Source: an uncultured Bacteroidota bacterium
GTDB taxonomy: Bacteria; Bacteroidota; Bacteroidia; NS11-12g; UBA9320
Direction of reading: 5' to 3'
DNA: 64,000 nucleotides
Assembly (NCBI GenBank): GCA_937124965.1
Contig: CAKZLB010000076.1
Coordinates: 1-64,000, forward strand
The position numbers and the translations under genes were made by a program. Of this stretch, positions 37,687 through 46,908 are shown piece after piece. Under the pieces are notes generated by a model. That model did not search any database and had not been told where the DNA came from. It saw only the letters and a list, made by a program, of their open reading frames with translations. Every line of letters starts with the position of its first letter. Within the stretch, counting starts at the first letter, position 1.

Positions 37687-39276
37687 TTGAAGAAACTCTT
37701 TTTCATAGTAATTACACTGTTAGAATCACTCTTGAGTTTAGCTCAAAATGATACGATCGACCAATATTATCAGATTAATTTTAACCTTGATATTGAACGG
37801 TTTGAACGCGAACACGACCCATTGAATGGTAAAACGGTCAAAATGATACCGTTCCGTTCGTCTGAGCTCTTTGGGTTTGCAAAAAATGGAAATCCGAAAA
37901 AAATAATCATACCTCCTCAATTTGAGCAAGTATATGGCGTGTATGGTGACAACGCTATTGTCAAAGACACAAATGCTGGTTATGGTCTAATCAATAGAAA
38001 AGGGGCTTACTTAGTTCCTCCATATTTTTCTAATTTATATCCAGAAGGTAAAGTATACCATGGTCTTTACTATGGATCTGCCGATAGCATTTATGAACTT
38101 CCTGAAAATGATAATTCTTGCTGGGTTAATTATTATTTTGACGTAGAGGGCGAATTGTTGTTTACTGAAAAAGCCCATGATTTTAGAGGTTTCACCGCAG
38201 GTGATAGCTTAGCCTGGTTTAGATTTGGAAGGTTTTTTCACATTCGCAGTAACACTGGTCGTTTGGTCAAATCTTTTCAAATAGATTCATTATGTCAGTT
38301 TGTTGGGATAAGCAACAACACATTAGTGTATTTGTGCGACAACGACACTGAGTATGGCTCGTCGTATATTGGTTATGATGTTTTAGGTAATAAACAGTTT
38401 CAATTTGATATAGGTGGCTGGGGACTTGATGGCGTATTTAAATTGTCTGACAACTTTTACGGATTGCAAGGAGGAAATGGTGACTATTATTTCTGCGATT
38501 CTACAGGTGAGATAAAACCATATGGATCCTATACCTACAGTGTTGGAATGTTTTATGGTGATGCTCGTTATTTCGATCAGAATCATTTTGTATTAACCGA
38601 TGAGGAAACGCGCAAACGTGGAATTGTAAATCGAAATGGAAAGGTCGTGGCTCCTTTTGTCTATTCAGAATTATGGCCTCTGCAAAATGGTTTAAGTTTT
38701 GGTGTACTAAATGAACGGCAAATGGTAAATGGAGTCTTGTCTTCTTCAGGCGATGATTATCGATTGATATTCGTTGACACATTTGGTAACGAGACGGTAC
38801 CTAAACTTCCTCCACCCGATGAAAAGCACTACCAAATGTTAAATAAAACCATTGGGTTTTATGACAATGCCTTTTTAACAAAAATATACCGAAAGTTAGA
38901 GCGTATAGATTCCAACGGTGCAATTCAAAACTATTACCATCCCGATTCAACAGCATTTGCATATTACTCCATAAACGGAGAAGAAATCGTTCAACTTAGT
39001 TCTGATATTGAATTTGCAGGAGTTTTTACAGAAGGTTTGGCACCAGCCGCCACCACTGAATATAAACTAGGGTTTGTAAACAAAAAGGGAAATTGGGTGG
39101 TTCCTCCTATTTATGAATTACAAGCTGCTGGAGCGTATCCATTTCCATACTTGGTAGTGCCTGAATTTATCGGCGGCTTTGCCTATATCAAAGCTTTTAA
39201 GGGATACGTAGATAAAAAAGGTAGGCCTTATTTTGATGGAAAACGTATGCAGGATCGGTATGACTTCAGTCATTAG
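37687..39276 (+). CDS. Secreted WG-repeat protein
   Basis: A signal peptide (KKLFFIVITLLESLLSLAQ) is followed by WG-type repeats: YGLINRKGAYLVPPYFSNLYP, RGIVNRNGKVVAPFVYSEL and LGFVNKKGNWVVPPIYELQ are clear copies. WG repeats form beta-propeller-like or solenoid surfaces; their role is not established. TTG at 37687 is chosen because the signal peptide starts there, although the frame is open from TTG 37663. It is divergent from the YwqK/MORN-like gene, so both repeat proteins may be co-regulated. Confidence 0.75.
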   Translation: MKKLFFIVITLLESLLSLAQNDTIDQYYQINFNLDIERFEREHDPLNGKTVKMIPFRSSELFGFAKNGNPKKIIIPPQFEQVYGVYGDNAIVKDTNAGYGLINRKGAYLVPPYFSNLYPEGKVYHGLYYGSADSIYELPENDNSCWVNYYFDVEGELLFTEKAHDFRGFTAGDSLAWFRFGRFFHIRSNTGRLVKSFQIDSLCQFVGISNNTLVYLCDNDTEYGSSYIGYDVLGNKQFQFDIGGWGLDGVFKLSDNFYGLQGGNGDYYFCDSTGEIKPYGSYTYSVGMFYGDARYFDQNHFVLTDEETRKRGIVNRNGKVVAPFVYSELWPLQNGLSFGVLNERQMVNGVLSSSGDDYRLIFVDTFGNETVPKLPPPDEKHYQMLNKTIGFYDNAFLTKIYRKLERIDSNGAIQNYYHPDSTAFAYYSINGEEIVQLSSDIEFAGVFTEGLAPAATTEYKLGFVNKKGNWVVPPIYELQAAGAYPFPYLVVPEFIGGFAYIKAFKGYVDKKGRPYFDGKRMQDRYDFSH

Positions 39277-39308
39277 AGCAATCAAGACAACTTCAAACGA
39301 AATTTATA

Positions 39309-39668
39309 ATGTCAATAGTAAATATCAACGAAAAACTGAAAAAAATTTCAGATCACTGGAATCCACGAATTGTTGGAGAGTTAAACGATCAGCATGTAAA
39401 GCTAGCAAAGCTAAAGGGCGAGTTTGTATGGCACAAACACGATAACGAAGATGAATTGTTTTTGGTAATAAAAGGAAGTTTGGATATTCACTATAGAGAT
39501 AGAATTGAAACCATTTCCGAAGGAGAGTTTACCATCATACCAAGAGGAGTTGAGCATAAACCTTTCGCTAATGAAGAAGTATCCGTTTTATTATTTGAAC
39601 CAGCCACAACGATTAACACAGGTGATTCAGAGGGTGATTTAACACGTGATACGTTGGAGTGGATATGA
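39309..39668 (+). CDS. Cupin domain protein
   Basis: The 119-residue protein is a single cupin barrel. Motif 1 is VWHKHDNEDELFLVIKG (two His and a Glu as metal ligands), and motif 2 is IIPRGVEHKPFANE with the fourth His. It is small and soluble. The exact reaction is not predictable. It follows the WG-repeat gene by 32 bases on the same strand. Confidence 0.88.
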   Translation: MSIVNINEKLKKISDHWNPRIVGELNDQHVKLAKLKGEFVWHKHDNEDELFLVIKGSLDIHYRDRIETISEGEFTIIPRGVEHKPFANEEVSVLLFEPATTINTGDSEGDLTRDTLEWI

Positions 39669-39675
39669 GATTACA

Positions 39676-40179
39676 TTACTGAAAAAGTTGGTTGATAGTA
39701 TTCATTGGAAGAAATCGTTTACCACTATCAGGTAATTTGATAAAACCATATTTATTATAAAATTGATCCGCCTGATTGTCAATTGGGTCGACAACCACTG
39801 CAAAAGATCCCAGACTTTTTGAAATCTGGTGACACCTTCTTAATGCATCAATTAACAATAACTTTCCAATTCCTTGTTTTTGAAAACTGATATCAACCGC
39901 TAATCGCCCAAGAAGAATCGTTGGAATTGACGAATACGCTTTTGGCAATTTCTGTTTAATTTTGGATGGAATCCAGTCCTGTGGAACACTATTACTTGCT
40001 AGAGTGTAAAAACCCTTTATTGTGTTCGTGTCCTCATGAATAAGCACAAAACACGCAGAAAGTTTACGCTTTATATCTTGGTTAGCTTGTTTTTGCAAAT
40101 AGGTATCGAGTTGTACATTGCCCGAATAAAAATCCTTTTTTCTATGAATTGTTTTTAAAGTTTGCGTTAACTCATTCAT
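39676..40179 (-). CDS. GNAT acetyltransferase, TacT-type toxin
   Basis: The 167-residue GNAT protein contains the acetyl-CoA loop QKQGIGKLLLIDAL and FYNKYGFIKLP at the C-terminus. This matches toxins of the TacAT class, which acetylate aminoacyl-tRNA and stop translation. It overlaps the upstream DUF1778-type antitoxin gene by 8 bases, the usual order of antitoxin first. The toxic role is inferred from the pairing and the family. Confidence 0.87.
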   Translation of the reverse strand: MNELTQTLKTIHRKKDFYSGNVQLDTYLQKQANQDIKRKLSACFVLIHEDTNTIKGFYTLASNSVPQDWIPSKIKQKLPKAYSSIPTILLGRLAVDISFQKQGIGKLLLIDALRRCHQISKSLGSFAVVVDPIDNQADQFYNKYGFIKLPDSGKRFLPMNTINQLFQ

Positions 40180-40465
40180 TATTAATTAGGGTCTTATACT
40201 CAGTCGCAGCATCAATTAGATCCTTGTTGGGTTTAGGAGAATGTGTAATAGCATTAAAAAAGATTTCACTATCTTTTTTGGTTGCAATAAATTGCTCCCT
40301 TTCCATAATTATCTGTTTTGCTTTTTCTTGAACTGTTAACACAACAAAATCTGTTAAACTTCTATATCCACCTATTCGAGCAGCTTTTTCAAAAAACAGT
40401 TTTTGTTCTTTTGAAATACGCGTATCAAATCTTGCTTTCTCGTTACTAGGCTTTTTAGTTTCCAT
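40172..40465 (-). CDS. DUF1778-type (TacA-like) antitoxin
   Basis: From ATG 40465 (METKKPSNEKARFDTRIS) the product is about 97 residues. It has an N-terminal ribbon-helix-helix DNA-binding region (RFDTRISKEQKLFFEKAARIGGYRSLTDFV). The C-terminal tail contains the FFNAI motif that binds the GNAT toxin in DUF1778 antitoxins. It should repress its own promoter, which lies just upstream, where the MITE-like element begins 77 bases away. An in-frame ATG at 40516 would add a Cys-rich stretch without family support. Confidence 0.87.
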   Translation of the reverse strand: METKKPSNEKARFDTRISKEQKLFFEKAARIGGYRSLTDFVVLTVQEKAKQIIMEREQFIATKKDSEIFFNAITHSPKPNKDLIDAATEYKTLINNE

Positions 40466-40541
40466 GTCTCCAAATGTACGGCAAAAAAACGTACAAATAC
40501 AACATTGCGTTTTCAATTTTCATTCCCTTATCGAACATATG

Positions 40542-40797
40542 AACCTGAGTTGGATTATTATTTATGGTTTAGAACGCTAGGAAATAGTGATTGTCGACTA
40601 AAATTTATGCAGTAATAGCGGGCTATTTCAAATAATTTTTAGGAAGAAAAGCACTTTTTCCTAGTGAAATAAGTATGTGTTGTTCCATAAAACCCAATAT
40701 ACTTCGTTGGATTTAGCCCGCTAAATCTTCACAAAACCGCCTTGTTTATTGACTTTTATGAAATTCTAAACCTATAAAGAAGAATCGAACTCAGGTT
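40542..40797. mobile_element. MITE-like element with terminal and nested inverted repeats
   Basis: The ends are AACCTGAGTTGGATTATTAT on the left and, inverted on the right, AACCTGAGTTCGATTCTTCT. The terminal inverted repeats are about 35 bases with a few differences. Both ends are flanked by ATG, a possible 3-base target duplication. Inside lie TAGCGGGCTA (40616-40625) and its complement TAGCCCGCTA (40714-40723), and a central hairpin near 40641-40662. No gene is inside. The right end is repeated exactly at 10081-10127. Confidence 0.75.
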
Positions 40798-40938
40798 ATG
40801 AATAAATCTAAGGCCGTTTTTATTGTAAACAATAAAGTTCATTACATAAAAATTAAATCGCCGTAAACTAATCACCTAACGCAATAATAAAGGCAATTTA
40901 CACGCATTGACTCATTGTATCATTAAGGCATTACGTCA

Positions 40939-41562
40939 TTAAATAAAGCCACCAACTGCTTCCGGTCGCCTCTCTTTAAATGTTTGATTTACGATAACAT
41001 GTAGTAGTACATCAGCAAGTGTCTTTAGCCCAATGAATAGCAAAAACACACCTTCAATATCGTTTCCTCTGCTAAATCCAAATAAGATTAACAAATGCAT
41101 TGGCACAATTCTTAAATACGGTTGAAACATTATTAGCAAAGGCACCCTCATTCCTTCTTTATCACGCTTAACGTCTGAAACTGTTGACAAAATAGTATTA
41201 CCCAAAAGAGCTAATACAAACCATCGTAGTAACCCAAAATCGATGTCACCAGAAAGCTTGCTCAAAATACTTATTAGAAAAACAACATAGACAACATGAA
41301 AAAAACCGTAGTGAAACATAAAAAAGAATGCTAGCTTATATCCTAAACGTTTACCTGTAGTTGGGTTCTTTCTATGCCCCAATATCAGCATTCGAACAAA
41401 ATACTGAACGCCTATAAAAACGGATTGAATGAAATACATCAAGACAATCAAGGAAGCAGATGTTTCTCCGATAAAATACGTATACAGTAAGACTAAGTTA
41501 AAGGCTAGAATTAACCAAAACTCTTTGTCAGAAAATACATTACGGAACGGACTGGTTTTCAT
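40939..41562 (-). CDS. DUF6498-like membrane protein
   Basis: From ATG 41562 (MKTSPFRNVFSDKEFW) the product is about 207 residues with six hydrophobic helices. It has the loop FFFMFHYGFFHVVYVVFL with conserved His, as in DUF6498 proteins. Function is unknown. The gene is divergent from htpG with about 105 bases between. Confidence 0.7.
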   Translation of the reverse strand: MKTSPFRNVFSDKEFWLILAFNLVLLYTYFIGETSASLIVLMYFIQSVFIGVQYFVRMLILGHRKNPTTGKRLGYKLAFFFMFHYGFFHVVYVVFLISILSKLSGDIDFGLLRWFVLALLGNTILSTVSDVKRDKEGMRVPLLIMFQPYLRIVPMHLLILFGFSRGNDIEGVFLLFIGLKTLADVLLHVIVNQTFKERRPEAVGGFI

Positions 41563-41667
41563 ATTGACACAATTATACTGACGAATTGACACAGTTTATG
41601 AGTTCAATATCACTTTTTGCAAATTGGTAAACAATTTGATTAGAGTGTAAAAACAAAATATACTTAA

Positions 41668-43476
41668 ATGCAAAAAGGAAAGGTTTCAGTAAATACGGAA
41701 AATATTTTCCCAATCATTAAGAAGTTTCTTTACACCGATCACGAAATTTTCTTACGAGAGTTAATATCAAATGCCGTTGACGCATCAAACAAATTAAAAG
41801 TGCTTGCAGCCAAAGGTGAGAAAACTGGTCAGCTTGAGGACTTGAAAATCACCGTTAGTTTAGACGACAAGAAAAAAACGTTAACCATAAGCGACCAAGG
41901 AATTGGTATGACAGCCGAGGAGATTGACAAATACATCAATCAAATCGCTTTTAGTGGCGCTGAAGAGTTTGTCGAAAAATTCAAAGACGACAAGGAGTCT
42001 GCAAACATTATCGGTCATTTTGGTTTAGGGTTTTACTCGTCATTTATGGTGGCAGAAAAAGTAGAAATCATTTCAAAAAGCTATAAAGAAGATACGGAAT
42101 CTGCTCATTGGGAATGTGAAGGTTCTACTGATTTTAAGATTAAAAAAGGAAAACGCAAAAAGCGTGGTACAGACATCGTATTGCACATCAACGAAGAGTC
42201 TTCTGAGTTTTTAGAATCTGGCAAGATTCAAGGATTACTCTCGAAATACTGTAAGTTCTTACCAATCGAAATAGAATTTGATGGCAAGGTAATCAACAAC
42301 ACAGAACCACTATGGAAAAAGAATCCTGCTGATTTAAAAGACGAAGATTATCTCGCTTTCTACAAAGAGTTATATCCAATGGCGGAAGATCCATTGTTTT
42401 GGATTCACATGAATGTAGATTATCCATTCAACTTAACTGGAGTTCTTTACTTCCCAAAAATCAAAAAAGACATTGACCCGAATCGAAATAAAATTCAATT
42501 GTATTCGAATCAAGTATTCGTTACCGACAATGTTGAAGACATCGTTCCTGAATATTTGATGTTGATGCATGGTGTGATAGACAGTCCTGACATTCCATTA
42601 AACGTTTCAAGAAGTGCTTTACAAGCGGATGGTAATGTGAAGAAAATCACTGGTCATATCAGCAAAAAAGTAGCAGATAAGTTGAATGAATTATACAAAA
42701 AAGATGCTGCAGACTTTGAAACTAAATGGAGTTCAATTAATCTGTTTGTAAAATATGGAATGATCAGCGATGAGAAATTCTATGACAGAACGAAAAAGAT
42801 TTGTTTGATGAAAGACGTAGATGGAAAGCACACCATCCTCGAAAACTACATCGAAGATATAAAGGCAAATCAAACGGACAAAGATGGCAACACTGTCGCA
42901 TTGTACGCGTCAAACTTAGATGAGCAATACTCCTATGTTCAACAGGCTCAGGACAAAGGCTATAACGTTCTTTTGTTGGATGAATTAATTGACAATCATT
43001 TTGTTTCAAACATTGAGCAAAAACTTGATAAAGTTCAATTAAAGCGTGTTGATGCGGATACCGTAGATAAGCTAATTGACAAAGACGAAAAGTCTGAATC
43101 TGTTTTAAGTGAAGATGAAGTAACCTCGTTGAAAGAAGTATTTGAGACTACAGTTGATGCTGAAAAATTTACAATCAATCCGGTTGTATTGTCTCCAAAT
43201 GATAACTTTATAACGATTACACGATCCGAGTGGGAACGTCGTATGAGTGAAATGGGTAGCATGGGCGGAATGGCAATGTTTGGATCAATGCCTGAAAAAT
43301 ACACCATAAGTGTAAACTCAAATCACACATTGGCTAAAAAAGTCCTAGAAACTAAGGATGATGACGCTAAAAAAGCGTTGTTGAACAATGCTCTTGACCT
43401 TGCAAAATTGGCTAAAAATTTACTTAAGGGTAAAGAACTTAGTGAGTTCATAAAGCGTCAAGAAGCTGGATTATAG
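41668..43476 (+). CDS. htpG: Molecular chaperone HtpG (Hsp90)
   Basis: The 602-residue protein begins with VNTENIFPIIKKFLYTDHEIFLRELISNA and has the GHKL ATPase motifs: the ISDQGIGMT loop, HFGLGFYSSFMVAEK and the GTDIVLHI block. Middle-domain NVSRSALQADGNVKKI follows. It is slightly shorter than the E. coli protein, as usual in this phylum. It folds client proteins in the cytoplasm with ATP. It is a single gene with a clear terminator. Confidence 0.97.
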   Translation: MQKGKVSVNTENIFPIIKKFLYTDHEIFLRELISNAVDASNKLKVLAAKGEKTGQLEDLKITVSLDDKKKTLTISDQGIGMTAEEIDKYINQIAFSGAEEFVEKFKDDKESANIIGHFGLGFYSSFMVAEKVEIISKSYKEDTESAHWECEGSTDFKIKKGKRKKRGTDIVLHINEESSEFLESGKIQGLLSKYCKFLPIEIEFDGKVINNTEPLWKKNPADLKDEDYLAFYKELYPMAEDPLFWIHMNVDYPFNLTGVLYFPKIKKDIDPNRNKIQLYSNQVFVTDNVEDIVPEYLMLMHGVIDSPDIPLNVSRSALQADGNVKKITGHISKKVADKLNELYKKDAADFETKWSSINLFVKYGMISDEKFYDRTKKICLMKDVDGKHTILENYIEDIKANQTDKDGNTVALYASNLDEQYSYVQQAQDKGYNVLLLDELIDNHFVSNIEQKLDKVQLKRVDADTVDKLIDKDEKSESVLSEDEVTSLKEVFETTVDAEKFTINPVVLSPNDNFITITRSEWERRMSEMGSMGGMAMFGSMPEKYTISVNSNHTLAKKVLETKDDDAKKALLNNALDLAKLAKNLLKGKELSEFIKRQEAGL

Positions 43477-43498
43477 TTTCAGCTTAAAATATTTATTG

Positions 43499-43531
43499 AA
43501 AGGTCTTGCTAAAAAGTAAGACCTTTTTGTT
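43499..43531 (+). terminator. Terminator of htpG
   Basis: AAAGGTCTT pairs with AAGACCTTT across a short AT-rich loop and is followed by TTGTTTT. It lies about 20 bases past the htpG stop. Confidence 0.8.
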
Positions 43532-43622
43532 TTGGTATATTTGAGATTAAATCTATTTATGCATTAGCAGCTAATGGGGCAGTACCGAAAAATAGACTGA
43601 TAACTAAGCAAATAAACAAACA

Positions 43623-44162
43623 TTGAAAATAGCATATATTGTTTCTTTATTTTTGATTGTTGCCAGCACATCGTGCAGTACTAAAGGATCTTTTGATAAT
43701 ATTGATGATCATTGGTCAATTGAAAATGGGTTTTACAATAATGTAAATCTAAATAATGTGCGTGAAGATGACAATACCTTGGTATTCATGTCTGATATGT
43801 ACTTTTATAAAAATAAAATGTTTTTGCACCAAACTGATAATCATAGGATAGTAGTTAATTACGAATTGATAGAACAGGTGAACGAGTTTATGTATAAAGT
43901 ACGAATAACTTGTAAGAACGATAGTGTTGATGAAGTTGGATTTGCAATATGGGACAATTTATCGAATGGTATAGATAGAAATGGATGTGAGGAAATGATG
44001 TTTAGAAGTCCAAACTTGAATTTATATCTGTGGCGACGATGTATCGGTAATAAATCACTTCTTAGTGTCATTGACAATGGTAGAGATATCGATAGCAATC
44101 TGCTTATAGATAAAATCGAGCAGTTTAATAGTTATGGTGTTGGGCAAAAAACCGACAGATAA
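43623..44162 (+). CDS. Putative lipoprotein of unknown function
   Basis: A TTG-started protein of 179 residues with a lipoprotein signal (IAYIVSLFLIVASTSC, Cys at about residue 19). The mature part has no recognised domain; it is rich in Asn, Asp and Tyr with several Cys (RRCIGN, CKNDSV, NGCEE). It is directly upstream of the REP-like array. Low family support, but the lipobox and length make it a plausible gene. Confidence 0.5.
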   Translation: MKIAYIVSLFLIVASTSCSTKGSFDNIDDHWSIENGFYNNVNLNNVREDDNTLVFMSDMYFYKNKMFLHQTDNHRIVVNYELIEQVNEFMYKVRITCKNDSVDEVGFAIWDNLSNGIDRNGCEEMMFRSPNLNLYLWRRCIGNKSLLSVIDNGRDIDSNLLIDKIEQFNSYGVGQKTDR

Positions 44163-44219
44163 TACACCAACCACAACGTCATAGTTCACTTCAACCAATA
44201 ATTTCCTCGCACGCCCATA

Positions 44220-45212
44220 GTCGGTGTTTTCACCGACGTACGAGGCTCAAATTAGATGTTCAATTTTTAATCGTTCTATTAATTTCCTAGGATTGAATGG
44301 GGTACATTGCCTCCAGTTTAAAGTCGTCGGTGAAAACACCGACTGAGGCGTGGGTAGATTCCGTGAAGAGTTCGTAATTAAGCTCATTTTGCTTTCGCCT
44401 CAATGTTTTTTATTTGAAGCGGTGTGACTAAAGACAGTGTTACGCTTAATACACTATTTGAAGTTTAGATTGATTCGTACGTTTGTATACAACCACTTAG
44501 TTTTTAAAAACGACAACCGCAAACGTCATAATTCACGACAATGAATAAACTCCTCGCACGCCCATAGTCGGTGTTTTCACCGACGTACGAGGCTCAAAAC
44601 AAATGTTCAATTTTTAATTGTTCTATTATTTCAAAGTCGTCGGTGAAAACACCGACTGCGGCGCAGGTTGATTCGGTGAAGAGTTCGTAATTAAGCTCAT
44701 TTTGCTTTCGCCTCAATGTTTTTTATTTGAAGTGGTGTGACTAAAGACAGTGTTACGCTTAATACACTATTTGAAGTTTAGATTGATTCGTACGTTTGTA
44801 TACAACCACTTAGTTTTTAAAAACGACAACCGCAAACGTCATAATTCACGACAATGAATAAACTCCTCGCACGCCCATAGTCGGTGTTTTCACCGACGTA
44901 CGAGGCTCAAAACAAATGTTCAATTTTTAATTGTTCTATTATTTCAAAGTCGTCGGTGAAAACACCGACTGCGGCGCAGGTTGATTCGGTGAAGAGTTCG
45001 TAATTAAGCTCATTTTGCTTTCGCCTTACTGTTTAGTGCATGATGTCTTGCGACTAAAGGCTGTATAACGCTCAAATCGCCCCAGTTGCATTTTGAAATT
45101 GATTGTACACAAGTGTCGAAGTGCACCGTTTTTTAATACAACAAACACAACCACCATTATTCACAACAATGAATAAACTGCTCGCACACGCTCAGTCGGT
45201 GTTTTCACCGAC
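44220..45212. repeat. REP-like hairpin array in alternating orientations
   Basis: Seven perfect 18-nt hairpins lie in alternating order. Forward copies (GTCGGTG-TTTT-CACCGAC) are at 44220-44237, 44567-44584, 44880-44897 and 45195-45212. Reverse copies (GTCGGTG-AAAA-CACCGAC) are at 44326-44343, 44639-44656 and 44952-44969. Forward copies are preceded by ACGCCCATA or ACGCTCA, and reverse copies are followed by GGCG-containing sequence, so both have an ACGCC-like lead 5' of the stem on one strand. The alternation resembles BIME/REPIN clusters. Confidence 0.88.
44318..45027. repeat. Tandem 313-bp repeat, about 2.3 copies
   Basis: The three reverse hairpins are exactly 313 bases apart. Copies 1 and 2 differ by only a few bases across about 220 bases after the hairpin (for example AGCGG versus AGTGG). 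Copies 2 and 3 are identical from about 44505 to the point near 45027 where copy 3 runs into diverged sequence (TCGCCTCAATG versus TCGCCTTACTG). This looks like a recent tandem duplication. Confidence 0.88.
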
Positions 45213-45319
45213 GTAACATGCAAAGGAAGCCACCTACTGTAAGTCATTCTGAAGCGGTGCGACCATATACATTAGTGCATGTAATATTTTATTGAAGCCT
45301 TATAGTTTTAGTACCTTTG

Positions 45320-45640
45320 ATGTTAATGATAAAACAGCTCTTTCATATTTCAATAATTTCTATTCTAGTCATTGTGATTTTTGCTTTCAATCAACCTAAC
45401 GAATCGAAAATAGAAATGCTTCAGGCAAAGAATATTACATATGTCCAATATAGTTTTGGCTGTCCAACGTTGAAAGATACTTACAAAATCTATGGGTTTA
45501 AAATTACCTGTGCGGGATGTTCTGTTTCAAAAAGAGCTATAAAGAAAAACAAAAGAGCAATACGAAAAATTGACTCCATTTACGGGAAAGGTTGGTTTGA
45601 TGCAAATTATGAGTCTTTCATTATTCCATTTGACAAATGA
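45320..45640 (+). CDS. Small secreted or membrane-anchored protein, unknown function
   Basis: About 106 residues from ATG 45320, or fewer from ATG 45326. One hydrophobic N-terminal segment (FHISIISILVIVIFAFN) precedes a small soluble domain with three Cys (FGCPTL, ITCAGCSV). No family was recognised. It overlaps the Crp-family gene by 4 bases (ATGA), which supports it being real and co-transcribed with that regulator. Confidence 0.55.
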   Translation: MLMIKQLFHISIISILVIVIFAFNQPNESKIEMLQAKNITYVQYSFGCPTLKDTYKIYGFKITCAGCSVSKRAIKKNKRAIRKIDSIYGKGWFDANYESFIIPFDK

Positions 45641-46218
45641 GAAGTAACACTTCAATACAGCAATACATCCAAACCTACTTCGGCATAACAAACGATGACG
45701 TCGAAAAAGTTGTAGCATTATTTGAAGAAACTACCTTAAACAAAGGCGAGTATTTTGTTAAAGCAGGGCATTATTGCGACAAATTAAGTTTTATAAATGA
45801 AGGCTTAATTCGAGTGTGGCTGCCATCTGAGTCAAAAGAAATTACTCAATGGATTTCGACATCAGGGTACTTTGTTACCGATTTGTCGAGTATGGTTTTT
45901 AACACACCTGCACGATGGAATTTACAAGCATTGACCGATTGTAAACTATTTACAATTACAAAAGAGCTCTATGACAGCATGAATCAGGTAGTGAATAATT
46001 GGGACGAATTAGAAAAACTCTTTATTGCAAAATGCTTTTTAACGTTAGAAGACCGTGTATTCAGTCATATTTCTATGTCGGCTGATGAGCGATATAATCA
46101 ATTATTTGAATCAAATCCTGCGATCTTCAACCAAGTACCACTTCAATACCTAGCGTCAATGTTAGGTATGTCGGCTGAAACCTTCAGTCGCATTCGTTCA
46201 AAAAAAATACAATCGTAA
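45637..46218 (+). CDS. Crp/Fnr-family transcriptional regulator
   Basis: The 193-residue protein has an N-terminal cyclic-nucleotide-binding-like domain (LNKGEYFVKAGHYCDKLSFI, then NEGLIRVW) and a C-terminal winged helix (VPLQYLASMLGMSAETFSRI with RSKK). The canonical cAMP-contact residues are not clear, as in many Bacteroidota members, so the ligand is unknown. It probably controls the following SRPBCC gene or itself (inference). Confidence 0.88.
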   Translation: MRSNTSIQQYIQTYFGITNDDVEKVVALFEETTLNKGEYFVKAGHYCDKLSFINEGLIRVWLPSESKEITQWISTSGYFVTDLSSMVFNTPARWNLQALTDCKLFTITKELYDSMNQVVNNWDELEKLFIAKCFLTLEDRVFSHISMSADERYNQLFESNPAIFNQVPLQYLASMLGMSAETFSRIRSKKIQS

Positions 46219-46295
46219 GCTGTCAGTAAACTTCTTGACAAATGTCAAGAGGAACAGTAACAGTTGACTGGAACTTTGTACTCATATTAAACAAT

Positions 46296-46775
46296 ATGAA
46301 AACAATTACAGTAATCGCATTTACACTTTTAACACTAAACACAATGGCAGCAAAAAAAGAAATCTCGACTCAAATTATCATTAACGCATCACCTGAAAAA
46401 GTCTGGACCGTTTTAACCGATTTTGACACATATAGTGATTGGAATCCTTTTATCAAATCAATTAAGGGAAACGTTAATGTTGGTAACAAAATAAACATAC
46501 TCATAGACGGGATGAAGTTCAAACCAGAAGTTTTGGTGTACGAGTCTAATCAAGAGTTTAAATGGATTGGAAATTTATTGGTTAAAGGTTTGTTTGATGG
46601 TGAACATCGTTTTCAACTAATCGATAATGGAGATGGCACAACAACGTTTATTCAATCAGAAAAATTTAATGGAATACTCGTAAATATGTTGAGTAAAAAA
46701 CTTGACAATGAAACTATACCTGGCTTCGAGGCGATGAATTTAGCCCTTAAGAATCGTGTTGAAAGTCTCAATTAG
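46296..46775 (+). CDS. SRPBCC-family protein with signal peptide
   Basis: From ATG 46296 (MKTITVIAFTLLTLNTMAAKK) the protein has a possible signal peptide. It then has a typical SRPBCC domain: INASPEKVWTVLTDFDTYSDWNPFIKS, the EFKWIGNL and GDGTTTFIQSEKF strands and a C-terminal helix. It binds an unknown hydrophobic ligand. It follows the Crp-family gene by about 80 bases. The frame is open to 46242 but the shorter start fits the signal. Confidence 0.8.
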   Translation: MKTITVIAFTLLTLNTMAAKKEISTQIIINASPEKVWTVLTDFDTYSDWNPFIKSIKGNVNVGNKINILIDGMKFKPEVLVYESNQEFKWIGNLLVKGLFDGEHRFQLIDNGDGTTTFIQSEKFNGILVNMLSKKLDNETIPGFEAMNLALKNRVESLN

Positions 46776-46908
46776 AATTCGCTTCAGATCAAGTGGTTTG
46801 TGAGAAGCAGTTTTACCAAAAGTAATTCAATCATCAAAACATCAGGGTACTGGCTTTTGTTGTACCAAATGGCATGAAACATTGAACGCAAAGCGTATCT
46901 TTGAAATC

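Larger units (their letters stand above)
44163..45312. other. Non-coding stretch occupied by REP-like hairpin array
   Basis: No gene of convincing length is present in these 1150 bases. They hold seven hairpins of the GTCGGTG family and a tandem repeat, listed separately. Confidence 0.8.

Noticed and set aside
44220-44237. REP-like hairpins considered as transcription terminators
   Set aside because: No T run follows the stems and they occur in clusters in both orientations away from gene ends.
44220-45212. Regularly spaced repeats considered as a CRISPR array
   Set aside because: Repeats are palindromic, alternate in orientation and are 70-240 bases apart with near-identical intervening sequence; no cas genes are present.
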